Assembly (NCBI RefSeq): GCF_025698545.1
Contig: NC_068569.1
Span: 13,392,001 to 13,456,000 of the forward strand
Length of the DNA stretch: 64,000 nt
Reading direction: 5' to 3'
Source: Gossypium raimondii
Taxonomy: Eukaryota; Streptophyta; Magnoliopsida; Malvales; Malvaceae
Shown piece by piece: positions 1 to 11,500 of this stretch. A model generated the notes under the pieces. It had not been told where the DNA came from. It searched no databases and was given only the letters and a program-made list of their open reading frames with translations. How positions within the stretch are numbered: position 1 is the stretch's first letter; every line of letters begins with the position of its first letter. Both the position numbers and the translations under genes were made by a program.

Positions 1-1380
1 AGTAGTCGAGTCACTGTTAAACCCCATGACAAAACCGTTATCATCGGAGAAAGTCGTATTGCCGGAGTATTTCTTTGAAAATGTACGATCAGTTCCTTTC
101 ATTTACCTTCTGTACTTTCTCTTAAATAGAGTACAAATTGTTTCTTTCTTTTTTGGTTGCATTTTGATGAAACTTTCCAAAATAAAACAAGTTTTGTCCA
201 AAATTGGCACAAATATATGCTTATTGTCCAAAATAAAACAAATTTTGCATGTTGCAGGACAAAATCGGTCTCCTTGAACCGGAAAAAAATTTACAAAGTG
301 ATATGATTGCTGATGATTGGCCTTTTTGACATAGAAAACAGTGATGTTAGACCGATCAAATCACGTCAGCAGAGACAAGTCACTTCAGGCTAACATTTTT
401 AGGCCAAAATCTGGCTAAATGAACCGATCAGAATGGAAATGGAAAAAACGATTTTCAGGCTGTATCAGCCCACTGAACCTGGGATTTGATAGAATGATTT
501 AACGAATGGGCCAGACCGAATCCCACCCAGAACAAATATTTGAAATTATATTAAAAATCTATAAAATCAAGCCCCACATCTTAGGAGGTAAAAAAAAGCT
601 GTGTATTAGTTTGGTAGAAAGAAATTGGAGATTGAAATATTGCCTGTAAAACAAAAATAAAATCCAGTGAGATTTAGGTAACGAAATTTTTATTTTATTT
701 TATTTTGAAATTAATAATTTAGCACCTTTTGCAGATAAATAGTAAAAGATGAACCAATTTGTAATTTTGATGTATTACAATGGATAAATTCAGGAAATCT
801 ACGAAATTAAAGTTGTATTCGAACTGAGGCATATCATGTAGATAATATGTCATGAGTTAATTTAACACCAATTTAATCAAGTAAATTATTGAAATGTTAT
901 TTATTTTAAACAAATTATATTATTATGACGATATTTTTATTTTTATTATTAAAAACTAATAATAATATTGCAAATGTTAAAATCCAAATTAATGTCACCG
1001 ACATCTATAAAATCTTTTTATGACTTCAATCAAAGCTTCATTTTATACCTTTATGCATTTTAATTTTATTATACAAATTGTTTCACCCACATTTTTATAT
1101 ATTAATAATGTTCATTGATTAAGATGGTGTCACAAATTAAGTTCATACCAATTAAAAAATGATAATGTTATTCTAAATAATTAAAGTTCATTTAATATTT
1201 TTAATCTAATGCATTTACTTGTTTAAAAAATTGTATTCATAATTTAAAATATATTTTTAATTTCGTATATATTGCATATAAATTATTATTTTAAATATAC
1301 ATATTTTTTAAATACATTATTTCTGTGTAATAAAATTTCTACTTTTATAATGATATTTGAAATTTATAAATAGTGATGTA
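1..1380. other. AT-rich intergenic DNA
   Basis: No gene is supported here. The first 530 bases are of mixed composition. The rest is very AT-rich with short A and T runs. The short open frames have no recognisable domain, no splice logic and no coding-like composition. Confidence 0.6.
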
Positions 1381-1390
1381 AAATTAGTGG
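1381..1390. repeat. Left target-site duplication (AAATTAGTGG)
   Basis: This 10-base sequence abuts the left terminal inverted repeat. It recurs exactly at 2900-2909 next to the right one, as expected for a duplicated insertion site. Confidence 0.8.
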
Positions 1391-2899
1391 GGTTTTTACA
1401 TAAATAGATTAAAAAATTAATCTTGAAATAGGTTGTCGATAGATTATTTACGGAAATTATATGTTTTTTTTTAATGGAACCTATCTGACAGGCGCCAATA
1501 AATATTTTATATTAATTTTGTAATAAAATATTATTTTCTTATTTTTATTAAAAATATTTAAATATAAATACATGTTAAAATACAGTAAACTGGTCAAATT
1601 ACGAGTGAAAAATGTGTTTTCGGGTGACGTTTGTCAAATAGACGCCACTAATTGAGCCTCATAGGGAGGCACCAATGACCATGGCAGCACTGCTGCCTGT
1701 TGCCTGCCGCTGCAACGCTATAACACCAGCATGGTGTTGTCCCTTCAACACCACCGTTTTGTGGTCTATAAGTATGGTCACAATATGGTCCCCAAACCCC
1801 TTGCATGAACAGTAGAGAGAAAGAAAAGAGAGAAAGGAGAAGAAGAGAAGAAGAAGAAGAAGAAGAAGAAAGATAAAAAAAAAGTAATGTATTATTTTAG
1901 TAAATAATTTTGTTTATAATTTAAAGAGTTTAATTAAGATGTTGTGATTTTTTTGTTATTAATTATTAATTATAAATTATTTATGTTTAGTGTTTATAGT
2001 TTTGGATTAGTATTTTGTATGAATATTATAATTTTTTGCTTTTTATAATTATTTTAAAATTAATTTGTTAGTAATTTAGGATTATGTTATAAATTTTGTG
2101 TTTGTAATTATTTTAAAATTAATTTATTAGTAATTTAGGATTAAATTATAAATTGATGTGTTTAGTTTAGTATTTGGTGAGTTTAACATATAAGTTTATA
2201 AAAAATAAAAATCATTGTATTAAAAGTTTAATTATAACTGGCTTTTTAATCATATAGTTGTTGTTAACTCATTTAATTTTTATATAATGTACTTTTATAT
2301 AATGTAATTTTATTTGATTTTTATTTATTTAACAGCTTTTATTGATTTTTGAAACAAATTAAATGAATTCATTTTTAATTGCGATTTGCAATAAATGGGT
2401 TCTTTGATTAATAATAATCACATATCAAGTATTATTAATGAGATGACAATAAAATTTTTATTTGATACTCATATTATTTACTTAATTAAATTATATTGTA
2501 TTAACTATTTTACTAATTTAATAATGTCAGGGTCCGTACCATGTATTGAGGGTATATATAGGGAAAAAATAAGACCATTAGCGCCTCTCAACATGGCACA
2601 ACTAGTGGCGCCTGTCAGATAGGCTCCACCATTGGCGCCTCTGAGATAGGCGCAACTATTTTGTATTATACCGGGTCATATACTGACCCGAAAAGAAAAT
2701 TAATGATATTTTATTAAAAGAAAAAATTAATATAAATATTCATTGACGCCTGTCAGATAGACGCCACTAAAAAAATCAATATAAAATATTTATTGATGTC
2801 TTTCAGATAAGCTCCATTAAAAAATACTATTTTCATAAATGATCTATTGATAACTTATTTCAGTATTAAATTTTTTTAATCTATTTGTGTAAAAAACCT
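1391..2899. mobile_element. Non-autonomous Mutator-like foldback element with long TIRs
   Basis: The two ends are long imperfect inverted repeats. The left end starts GGTTTTTACATAAATAGATT, and the reverse complement of the right end reads AGGTTTTTTACACAAATAGA. Pairing continues inward for roughly 300 bases per arm (about 1391-1685 and 2565-2899), including the shared block AATGGA..CTTATCTGA..GGCGCCAATAAATATT. A perfect 10-bp direct repeat, AAATTAGTGG, flanks it at 1381-1390 and 2900-2909, which fits the 9-11 bp target duplications of Mutator-like elements. The interior is about 880 bases. It has a GC-richer stretch (1680-1800), a purine AAG microsatellite, and no transposase-sized open frame, so the element must depend on a transposase supplied in trans. 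Placing it in the Mutator superfamily is inference from TIR length and duplication size. The arms have diverged, so the insertion is not very recent, although the target duplication is intact. Confidence 0.8.
1813..1873 (+). repeat. Purine (AG/AAG)n microsatellite inside the foldback element
   Basis: An almost uninterrupted GA/GAA run on the plus strand, with about nine consecutive AAG units near 1843-1870. It follows the GC-richer core of the element and a TATAAG-like motif at about 1768. Confidence 0.75.
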
Positions 2900-2909
2900 A
2901 AATTAGTGG
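2900..2909. repeat. Right target-site duplication (AAATTAGTGG)
   Basis: Exact copy of 1381-1390, immediately outside the right terminal inverted repeat. One extra T (2899) separates it from the terminal CC and is counted here as part of the element. Confidence 0.8.
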
Positions 2910-3969
2910 CAGTAGCAGGTAACTTGTATCAATCAAACCCAACCCTCAACAGCAGAAGAAGTCTTGGTTCGATGTACCTTTTCTTTTCTATCTTCATCAA
3001 TTATTACCTCCTCACGCATTTCGTCAACCATGTCGTAAGCAGACGTGACGCTTTAAGGTTTCAATGTCAAATTTCAAGTTCAACCCATTTCCACTTTTGA
3101 ATGAAAAGAAAAAGGGTGATCTTTTATTTACTTACACATCGGACCGCTGATATTTAATTTAACGCAAGAGGGAAAATTTTATAAGAACGTCACATGCAAA
3201 TCAGATTGATGGAAATTGCAACATGAAAGAAGCCCTTTTCGTTGGAAAAGGTGATAACACACAGTCATGCATTTTTTTTTATAAGGGAAAGGAGGTTAGT
3301 CCATATTTAATGATACTAGTTACTAGCTAAAGAATATATTTCTATAAAAACTTAATATAACATATAGTATTTGAATTTAAATTTTTTAATTTGATATTAT
3401 TTTAATATAAAATATAAAATTTAAGTACTAAATGTTAATATCAAACTTATATAAAATATAATAAAAGGAATTCCAAAACTGATTATGAAATGATTATTTA
3501 AGTGACAATAGTGGAACAGTGAAAATAGGGCTGCTGAGTATATAGTAATATTATAATTCCTTGAACCAATACAAAATGAAAAAACCCATGTGATCAATAT
3601 GCAACTTACTTGATCATCAAGGACTCTACTTTTTGGGCAAAAATAGCTTATTATTATTATTTTCTGTTTTTTTTTTGGGGGTTCAAACTGATTATTATTA
3701 TTATTTATTAGTTCATGTCAAGCATATTCTTCATTTGATTCCCACTCACCAATATCTTGGCTGCCCTTCATTTGGTCCACTTAGGATGTCAAAATCCGAC
3801 ACAAAAGTAATGTAGTCCTAATCGCAGCCCTTAACTTGTTGGGGTCTTTATCGAAAAACCAACTATAATATCTAGATGATATAAAGCCAACTTTACTGTC
3901 AACCCAATCCAACCTATATTTCACACAAATCACCACTTCATTACTTACTTACACTCCAAGGTTGAAGAT
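2910..3969. other. Intergenic DNA upstream of the first micropeptide gene
   Basis: Mixed to AT-rich sequence with no supported gene. A TATAAAG motif at about 3879-3885 lies some 85-90 bases upstream of the ATG at 3970 and is a plausible core promoter for it. The plus-strand frame at 2885-3100 has no recognisable domain. Confidence 0.5.
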
Positions 3970-4110
3970 ATGGTTGGTACAAGGAGGGCAACGATCAACG
4001 GCGAAATTCACTCTCAGAGAATTGTTGGCCGTCGGCTTCCCAAGAGGGGTCAAGTCAAGATAGCTATTGTGTTGGGTCTCGCCCATTCTTTTGCTTCATT
4101 TTCTAGATGA
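3970..4110 (+). CDS. Micropeptide, shorter member of a local pair (46 aa)
   Basis: A single-exon frame encoding 46 residues, not assigned to a named family. It is supported by similarity to the peptide encoded at 6608-6784. Both contain an N-terminal ING, then RI(V/A)GR, then a basic (L/I)P(K/R)RGQVKIAI core, then GxAHSFAS. The core is strongly basic and is followed by a short hydrophobic stretch (IAIVLGLA). No signal peptide or cysteines are visible. The ATG was chosen because similarity to the paralogue starts near it and no in-frame upstream ATG is close. Compared with the paralogue it lacks about 12 C-terminal residues: the nucleotide alignment after the HSFAS codons shows one fewer base, and the frame closes at TGA within a few codons. 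It may therefore be a truncated copy or simply a shorter isoform. Its function is unknown. Confidence 0.6.
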   Translation: MVGTRRATINGEIHSQRIVGRRLPKRGQVKIAIVLGLAHSFASFSR

Positions 4111-4389
4111 ATAAAAAGGCCAGATTTTTCTCGGAAATCCTAGCTTCATTTTGTAACATTTTTTTTAACGCAGGCGGCTGTATTGCAGTAATTGTACATT
4201 GAATGTCTTGATTATCAATGAAAACGAATCTATTATTATTAGCTTCTCTTTTGGTTATTTTATATTAATGGTATTAGTATTTTCATTTTGTAACGGAGCA
4301 ATAGCAGATACTAGATCACAAGTGAAGAGATACAAAATTTTAATCCATACTATTCTTTTATTTAATCTTTAAACCACTTTACCTACTTC

Positions 4390-4431
<42 letters not shown>

Positions 4432-6483
4432 CTCTTCATACATTTAAAATTTAATTTTTATTTTTATTTTTAAAAAATTATGTGTTTTATTTTTCAATTA
4501 AAAAATAAAAATTAATTGTTAATACTATTAATTTTTTATTAAATTTAAATTTATTACAATATTATTATTTTCTATTATATTACTAATTAATTACAAAGTG
4601 AATAATTTTTATTTAAAATCTTACACCAATAAATTGAATAAAATACCTTTAACCGTGTAAAAAACAAAACACACTTCTTTTTAATGTTCTAAAATTTGCA
4701 AGAAAATAATTGAGATGGGAGGAAAGATACTGTTGAGTGATATGAAGATAGAATAGAATCTTTAGAAATTTAAATGTCTAAATATCTACAAAAAGTAGAT
4801 CATAAATGCTATGTTCATTGATATAAAAAAATATAAAAATGTAAAGGATTTAAATGAATTTAAGCAGCTCAGCAAAGGACAGGACAACTAGGAAAACAGG
4901 ACATTGATCAATACCTACCTAACAGACATTAGTAAATAAAGCGATGATATCAAAAACAAAAGATCTGACATTATTAAGCAAAACCCGTAACTAAAAGGTA
5001 CTTTGGCTGTCACATTATGTAATTAATTAATAAACCTGATTTAGTGATAGAGTCGAATCTATTCCCTCCTTCATACACAATCCAACTCCATTAAACTAAT
5101 CCCTCTTCTACTTTCAGGATGTGCATTGAATCAAACCAACAAGGCATACTCCCCTTTTTTTCAATTATTAATTTCATTGAACGCCTTATTATATTTTACT
5201 ACTTAGTTGCTAACAATAATTAGTAATTAAAGTAATCAACAATTAGCTGTTCAATTCCACTTTCCCCTTAAACTTGTGACTATTTCCTTCAAAATATATG
5301 AGACATTTAAGATTGTGACTCCCCACTAACCCCCCAAAAGCAAAATATTAAACCTTTTTTCCAAGCAACATTATCTCCTTTGCCTTAACGTTGAGAAGAT
5401 GATAACCTTGTGGTGGGTCCATAATTGGAGGCTCCAATTATAAAGTTCTTTCGTAGAGGAAGTGGATTTACATTTTAGACTTTGGATCGGATTTTTGAGA
5501 AATAATATGGAAAAATAAAATTGGAGTGGTGGTGGCTGACAGGGCCACATGGGAGGGGAGGCAAAAGCCACCGTTGGGACAATTTTGGATTTCGTGGTGC
5601 TCTGCTTTTTTTTTTTCGTTAATGTAAGTGAAATGAATTCCATCAATATATACAAATGGAACACGTGATTTTAATGCAGACATGACATCAATACTTAATT
5701 TTATATTTTAACTATCTTTTTGAAAAAGCAAAAAAAAAAAATCCTTATTTTATCATTTATTTTACGAGATTAGCAATCTTTCTTGTCACTTTGTTTGAAT
5801 GACCAATTAATCCTTTACTGTATAGAATTGAAAATTTTAACTTAAGGAATTTCATGTTCACACTTCACTCAAAACCAAGGATATTTTTCTAAATAAAGAA
5901 GAGGATAAAATAACTACAAATTTGAATATAAATTTGTTCACTACATAAAATAAATACAAAAGGAGTAAATTTGATTTTTATTTCTCAATATATTTATTGA
6001 AGCGAGTCCAATAATTAATCTTTTTATTATGTAAATTCATTAAAAGGATAGATATTAGCCACAAATTTTAAAATTACTCTATACCTTATTTAAAAATTAA
6101 ACCTTCGACTATTGATTTAAATTTTAACATTACACTGTAAATTGATATAATGAACTATTTAAGAAATTTATTCAAACTTTCTAAGTAATAAGATTTCAAC
6201 TTAATTATCATAAAGAAGAAGAAAGCCTTAATCATCATCTCATCTTCTTCTTATCATTGAAATTTCTAATGGCTTAATAGATTGAATTCTTGGAGTTCAC
6301 TCAAAGAAAGTACTAGATGGAACTTTTTAGTCAAAGAAAAAAAAGAGAGATTCCATAACGTGAAAGCAACAGAGCAGTAGTAGTACATAAGCCGAAAGGT
6401 CAATATCGTCAGGCCATAGTCAAACTCTGAGCGCATGACTGTAATATCAGGGAGAAACAAAGGGCAATAGTTTGTTTTCCTTT
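4111..6483. other. AT-rich intergenic DNA between the two micropeptide genes
   Basis: No gene recognised. It contains a TA dinucleotide tract and long AT-rich stretches. The minus-strand frames near 5371-5683 overlap in different frames and show no domain. Confidence 0.5.
4392..4427. repeat. (TA)n microsatellite
   Basis: About 17 consecutive TA units, starting after the CTTAA at 4388. Confidence 0.9.
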
Positions 6484-6491
6484 TATATATA
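6484..6491 (+). promoter_or_regulatory. Probable TATA box of the 58-aa micropeptide gene
   Basis: TATATATA lies about 120 bases upstream of the ATG at 6608. The interval between them is pyrimidine-rich (TCTTTTATTCTCTAATCTCTC), typical of a plant 5' leader. Confidence 0.55.
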
Positions 6492-6607
6492 CCAAGGGAC
6501 AACCTGCAACTGCTTATCACACAACTATAACGTTCTTCAACAAATACTTCCTCTGTTTTCTCTTTTATTCTCTAATCTCTCAAGCCTGTAGATCTTTGCA
6601 AAAAAAA

Positions 6608-6784
6608 ATGGCAGGTGCAAGGGGAGAAATGATCAACGGTGGGAATTATTCGCCGAGGATTGCTGGACGTCCGATCCCAAGGAGGGGTCAAGTGAAAATT
6701 GCTATCTTAATGGGGATTGCCCATTCTTTTGCTTCTATTTTCTCTGCAAGTAGTCGCAGGCAATCTGCATCTCACTTGTCCTAG
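6608..6784 (+). CDS. Micropeptide, longer member of a local pair (58 aa)
   Basis: A single-exon frame of 58 residues. It starts MAGARGEMINGG, then SPRIAGRPIPRRGQVKIAI, then a hydrophobic LMGIAHSFASIFS stretch and a Ser/Arg-rich tail ending in SHLS. It shares the RI-GR-(I/L)P-RRGQVKIAI-GxAHSFAS core with the 46-residue peptide at 3970-4110. Conservation of the core at protein level over more than 2.5 kb of unrelated DNA supports real coding capacity. The ATG at 6608 sits in a run of A followed by ATGGC, a good plant start context, and a TATA box lies 120 bases upstream. No cysteines and no cleavable signal peptide are evident. The hydrophobic stretch is short for a membrane span. I do not recognise a named family and assign no function. 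Confidence 0.68.
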   Translation: MAGARGEMINGGNYSPRIAGRPIPRRGQVKIAILMGIAHSFASIFSASSRRQSASHLS

Positions 6785-8513
6785 GTTGTTTAATTTCTCC
6801 CAAAAAGTAAGAGAACTGGGAGGGTAAACGTTGCCCGTCCTAGGAAAGATGTGAGCTGTTTTTTTTTTGTCGATGTTCATATCAGTTTTGTACAGAGCTT
6901 GTATTTATAGCTTTTCAGATGAATGAATTTTCAGTTTCTTTTTTTCCTATCAGTTTCAGTTGATCTTCTGATTGATTATCATCTCTCGGTACTTTGAATT
7001 TGAAGAAAGGCAATTTTCAAGTTTAAAAAGGTAAAATAATATCAATCTTATGGAACTTCTCTCCATCTTCTTTGTTCATTTATTTTAATTTTGTGTTGAT
7101 TCAAAGAAGAATCAGTCTCAAAAGTTCTCCGTTTTGTTCGTCGCATAGATCTGGTAGCAAAGCAATTATATTTAGTCATACTGGGCGATGAATTAAGATG
7201 ACACCGAGTTACATAAAGGTGGTTGGGGATTTGTCAAGCGATTGCTTTTATCAAATTCTTGCAAGTTATGACCTTTGGAAAAACATAACATAGAAAAGTA
7301 CGCTACGCAATTTCAATATAGCAGAAGGCCTAAATTCAGGACAGAATATCAAGTAGAAACTCCCGAGGTATGCTCTAGATCCGAACATGACCAAGAGAAG
7401 TTTGTGCAGATTTGAAAACGGTTTGTTTCCAAGGCCACAACACAAAAGCAAGCAACTGCTAAACGTTGATTTGCTCATTTGTTGATAGCAGATAAAACAA
7501 AGAGAACATTTTTGTCAAATTTTTGTGCCAGTTTCATGTTGTGCTATTTTCTTTTTAATGGCATTGAAAATTCGTCTAATGCATTAAAGTTATTCTGGCA
7601 AGCCAAATGCAACCGCAAAGAAACCACGGTAATGAATCAGATAAACCCTTGTAGTTCAAAAGCTTGGTATCTCAAGTTCCATCCTTGTAGTGCAAAGGTG
7701 TGAGGTAAAGTTCCATCCTTCTATGACAGTTTCATGCATTGGTATTTCAGTTCCATCCTTGTAGCGCAAAAGTTGTGAGTTAAAGTCTTGGATGGCACAA
7801 GTGACCTCAGGAATCTTGACAGTTCCCTAAAACACGACATAATTAGTTTATTTAAATTTCAGGTGATTTTCTATAGTTTAATGAGCAAAGGATTGCCGAG
7901 GTTTCTGCTTATTTGAATAGTCTTACGTGCAAGCATCATCTGGGAATTTCAATGAAGTGAGCTTTGTCAATGCCGGATTTAGCCAGGCCAGACACAGAGG
8001 GACGAAACGTCCCCATTGGGGTAGTGAGGTGGCAAACTTTTAACCGCTGTTGCAGCCTGGGGGGCTGTAAAAGGGCCTAAGAAATTAGGCAGTGAATAGC
8101 TGCCAATGCTTTTTTCTTCTTTTGCGTATTCTTTAACATGACTTGAAACTGGTTCCCATGAAGATTTTAAATGTGTTACAACATTCCGAAACAGAATACA
8201 GATCTTTTGAAAAGCTTAAATTTGGAATTGATGTGTTTTCCAACAAGGGTTAACTTCGGTATATGGGAGTTATACACAAACTGAAAACAGGTAATCATTC
8301 AGATTAAGTCTGATATTCGAGTTCCACTACATGATGTACCCTAAAAGTTGACCTAAATGACAAGCAAAGTGGGGCATTTTCCAGTATAAGGGAGGCAAGA
8401 GCATCTTAACAGGAATACAGTCGGAGATAAACATAAAGTTCATTCTTTTCTTGAAAGAGTTGACAAAGGGATACTATAGTCGCCCTCACTTCATAATTTA
8501 CAAATGCCTATCT
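6785..8513. other. 3' flanks with local repeats and a GC-richer block
   Basis: Probable 3' UTR of the 58-aa gene, then unassigned DNA, then the 3' flank of the minus-strand nuclease. Two features stand out. A roughly 36-base direct repeat beginning AGTTCCATCCTTGTAG occurs at about 7675 and 7749, with a partial copy at about 7709. A GC-richer block lies at about 7960-8100 with GGGACGAAACGTCCC as a perfect hairpin. No open frame with a domain is seen. Confidence 0.5.
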
Positions 8514-11500
8514 TCATGCTTGAGCAATTTTAACTTCAGAATTAAATAATCGGTTAAGCACGGCAGCTAGGCGAATCCCACCTTGAGCAAGCCTCTTCTC
8601 CACAATAGGCAACCGAGAAAGGAAATACTCATCTATGGAACAAAAGAAGAATATGTTAAAAGAAGATGGCATAAAGAAGATAACTGATCTGCTTCTCATC
8701 AAGGTGGCATCATGTACCAAATAACATTCTCTCTGTATTTTAGCATGTCTATATCCAACCATGGCAGGTTGCATGAAAAGCCATGCTGAGTCAACCATTT
8801 GGAAGAAAAATAGTATTTAAAGGGATGATCAAAGAGAAAACAAAACGGTAAGAAAGATCATCGATGTGCCTTTAATGGTTAGCAGCAACCAGATATAAAC
8901 ACAACACATATATGCACCAAATTCAGGAACTGAATCCGTCATAGAGCAAGGTGAAAAGGCCAATAACCCAGTCATGTGTTTAGAAGGCATAGTAGCAGTA
9001 ATGTTGCCATCTGAATCCAACAAGTTTTTACTTCGATTTTACTCAACAGTTGAGCATAAGATACTCCATAAAGAGGTGCCTTCCAATTATCAAAGAAGAA
9101 AAGGTTTGTTGGAGAAGAAGAAAATACCTTCTAATGTGCTTCCCGGTGTGGCATTCCTATATGCAAACTTACATGCCATCCTAACACTTTCAGAAGCATA
9201 CCTGTATATAGGCAATTCATCATGCCTAATGTCGTCAGTTCCGTGTAACACAAAATATTATTACTTTTTCGCTACTTAAAGTAAGAAATTCAGAATTAAA
9301 TTGAAAATGTGTTTGTAAGCTTGGAGCATGTATATCTACATCTTTCCACTCGGACATGCATGAAAAACTGAAATATGAACTGGTGCACATTTAATATACG
9401 CGAAAGGATTAATTTGTGATTAGACATAGGCAATAGAGTAAAGCACTTTTTTTTGCTTTTAACATGCTTTAACAATTTTCATTACAGTTAATACAGTTAA
9501 GAAGTCCAGCATATGCCTTGGAAGAAGAGTTGAAAGAATAAGTTGTGACATATACTTACACGTTAGGACAAACAGTTTGATTATGTCCACAATTCTTCCA
9601 TGATGATACATCATTGGACCAAGCATCCTACAATGACAAAGAAACATAATGACTACAATAAGTATCACACCTTGGCATTTGCATAGGCCATTTCAAACAG
9701 ACATACAACTCTAAACCCCAACGCCAGGAGGAAAAGAAAAGAAAAGCCCAAAAACAACAACAAAAGAAGGGAAATCATAAAACCATATATTGTCTGCTCA
9801 GTTTATTTCAATATGTTACACCTTCAAAAGTAAAACAGTGCTTATTGGCTATCTGTAGTAGCTACTTGCACAAGTGAATATGAAGGAAATCAAAATGCTT
9901 ACAGTAATATTCCTCTGGATGGCTTGAATCATTGTTGCAAGATCTGAGCCATACAATGTCTTCACAGCAGAATCAATAATCATGGTATCCCAGACCTGGA
10001 ACAATGATAGTATTGGATAAAACTGCATTGAGATGGAACAAATAGGACCCAAACAAATATGCCCCCTTTTTTTAATATATAATTTGTCTCACTATTAGAT
10101 AGCAGGAGTGGCAAGTGACAGTTCTGGCTCAATTGTTACTTGTTTTTAACAGCCTGCTAACTAGCTATTATTGCTTTGAAATGTAATTCTTGCGCCCCTT
10201 CCCATCATAAAAGGGAAAGTTTACATAAAGACAGTAACCTATTAGTGCATATTTAATTTGCTTTAACATCATTTGGTGCTTATCACAGGGAAAACAAGAA
10301 AAGCATGCTGGACAGAGAAGAGCTCACATGGTGAAGATTTGTCTTCCTGCGGTACCAACTGACTGTAATTGTATTCCCACCTAAATCTCCCAAGAAGCCA
10401 ACATGTAATGGCTGTAGTCAGGAAAGAAAAAGTTAGGTTACTGAATGTAAACTCTTTTTTCACAAGAAATAAGTTGACAAATTTTCTTCCGTACTTCCAC
10501 ATGAAAGTGAGAAGCTAAATCAGTTTAAATAAGGATAAAAGGATAAACAGATATAAGCAATACAAACTAGATGGAGATAGAAGGTGAGTCAGAATAATTT
10601 GTAAAATTGTGACCTTGCAGCCAAAGTTTACATAAAAAAGTTCATAAAATGAAATATAACATGACAAAGAGCCAGAATTACAGGAAATATTCATTGTACC
10701 TTCAAAAAAGTATAGCTTTCTAAAGCTATACTATGTGATTCTAAAACAATGGACTTTAAGGATTAAGCTGTAGCATTTAACAATGACCGTCTTTAACAAT
10801 CATCCATCCTATGAACCATCATGCAACAAGACAAGTAAAAACAATGTTTGAAAAATTTGCACTGCACTACCAGTCTTCTAAAGATAATCATAGAAAATGG
10901 AGTAGGTTTACACCAATTTTTGTTTTCTATTTCTTTTTTCCTTTTCTTTAAACTACTTAGCAAAGTAATAGACTCCAACAACATATTTTCTGAGTCAACG
11001 AATGATCATAAACCATATTCCTTAAACCCAGTCAGCCATTCGACCAATTCCCGTGTAACTGCACAGTTTGTAACATTGAATCTTTAGGAATACCTTTAAG
11101 TTCAGAGGTACCGGAAGAAGAGCACAAACCTGATGGACATCCCCGATAAAATGAGCTAAGAACATCAGCGCCTCTGTCAAATTGTCTGTTACCAACAGAA
11201 GAAGAGTCATCATATAAGGATTAGAAATATAATGTCATAACCTGCATAAGTGGCAACCTGGAGAAATAACAAACTTACAACTCAACTGAGGACTATATCC
11301 CTGATATGCTGAAAAAAGTTGCTTTGTATAGTTGAAAATGGCTCCAGTTACGCAGCGATCCTTATGTCCAGCAGTATCATGGCAGTCCCCTATAAGCATC
11401 CACGACTAGAAAAGTTAACAAAGTCCACCTCAAAGCAATACTGACATTGCCAAAATCTGAATATAAAATGACCTTAAACTTACGGCAGTATTTATAATTA

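Noticed and set aside
2395-2622. 75-codon plus-strand frame inside the foldback element
   Set aside because: It runs from the AT-rich interior into the terminal repeat arm, has no domain and follows no coding-like composition.
2885-3100. 71-codon plus-strand frame
   Set aside because: It starts inside the right transposon arm, crosses the target duplication and shows no family resemblance.
5371-5683. Overlapping minus-strand frames of 97 and 71 codons
   Set aside because: They occupy two frames over the same DNA with no domain, splice site or promoter signal favouring either.
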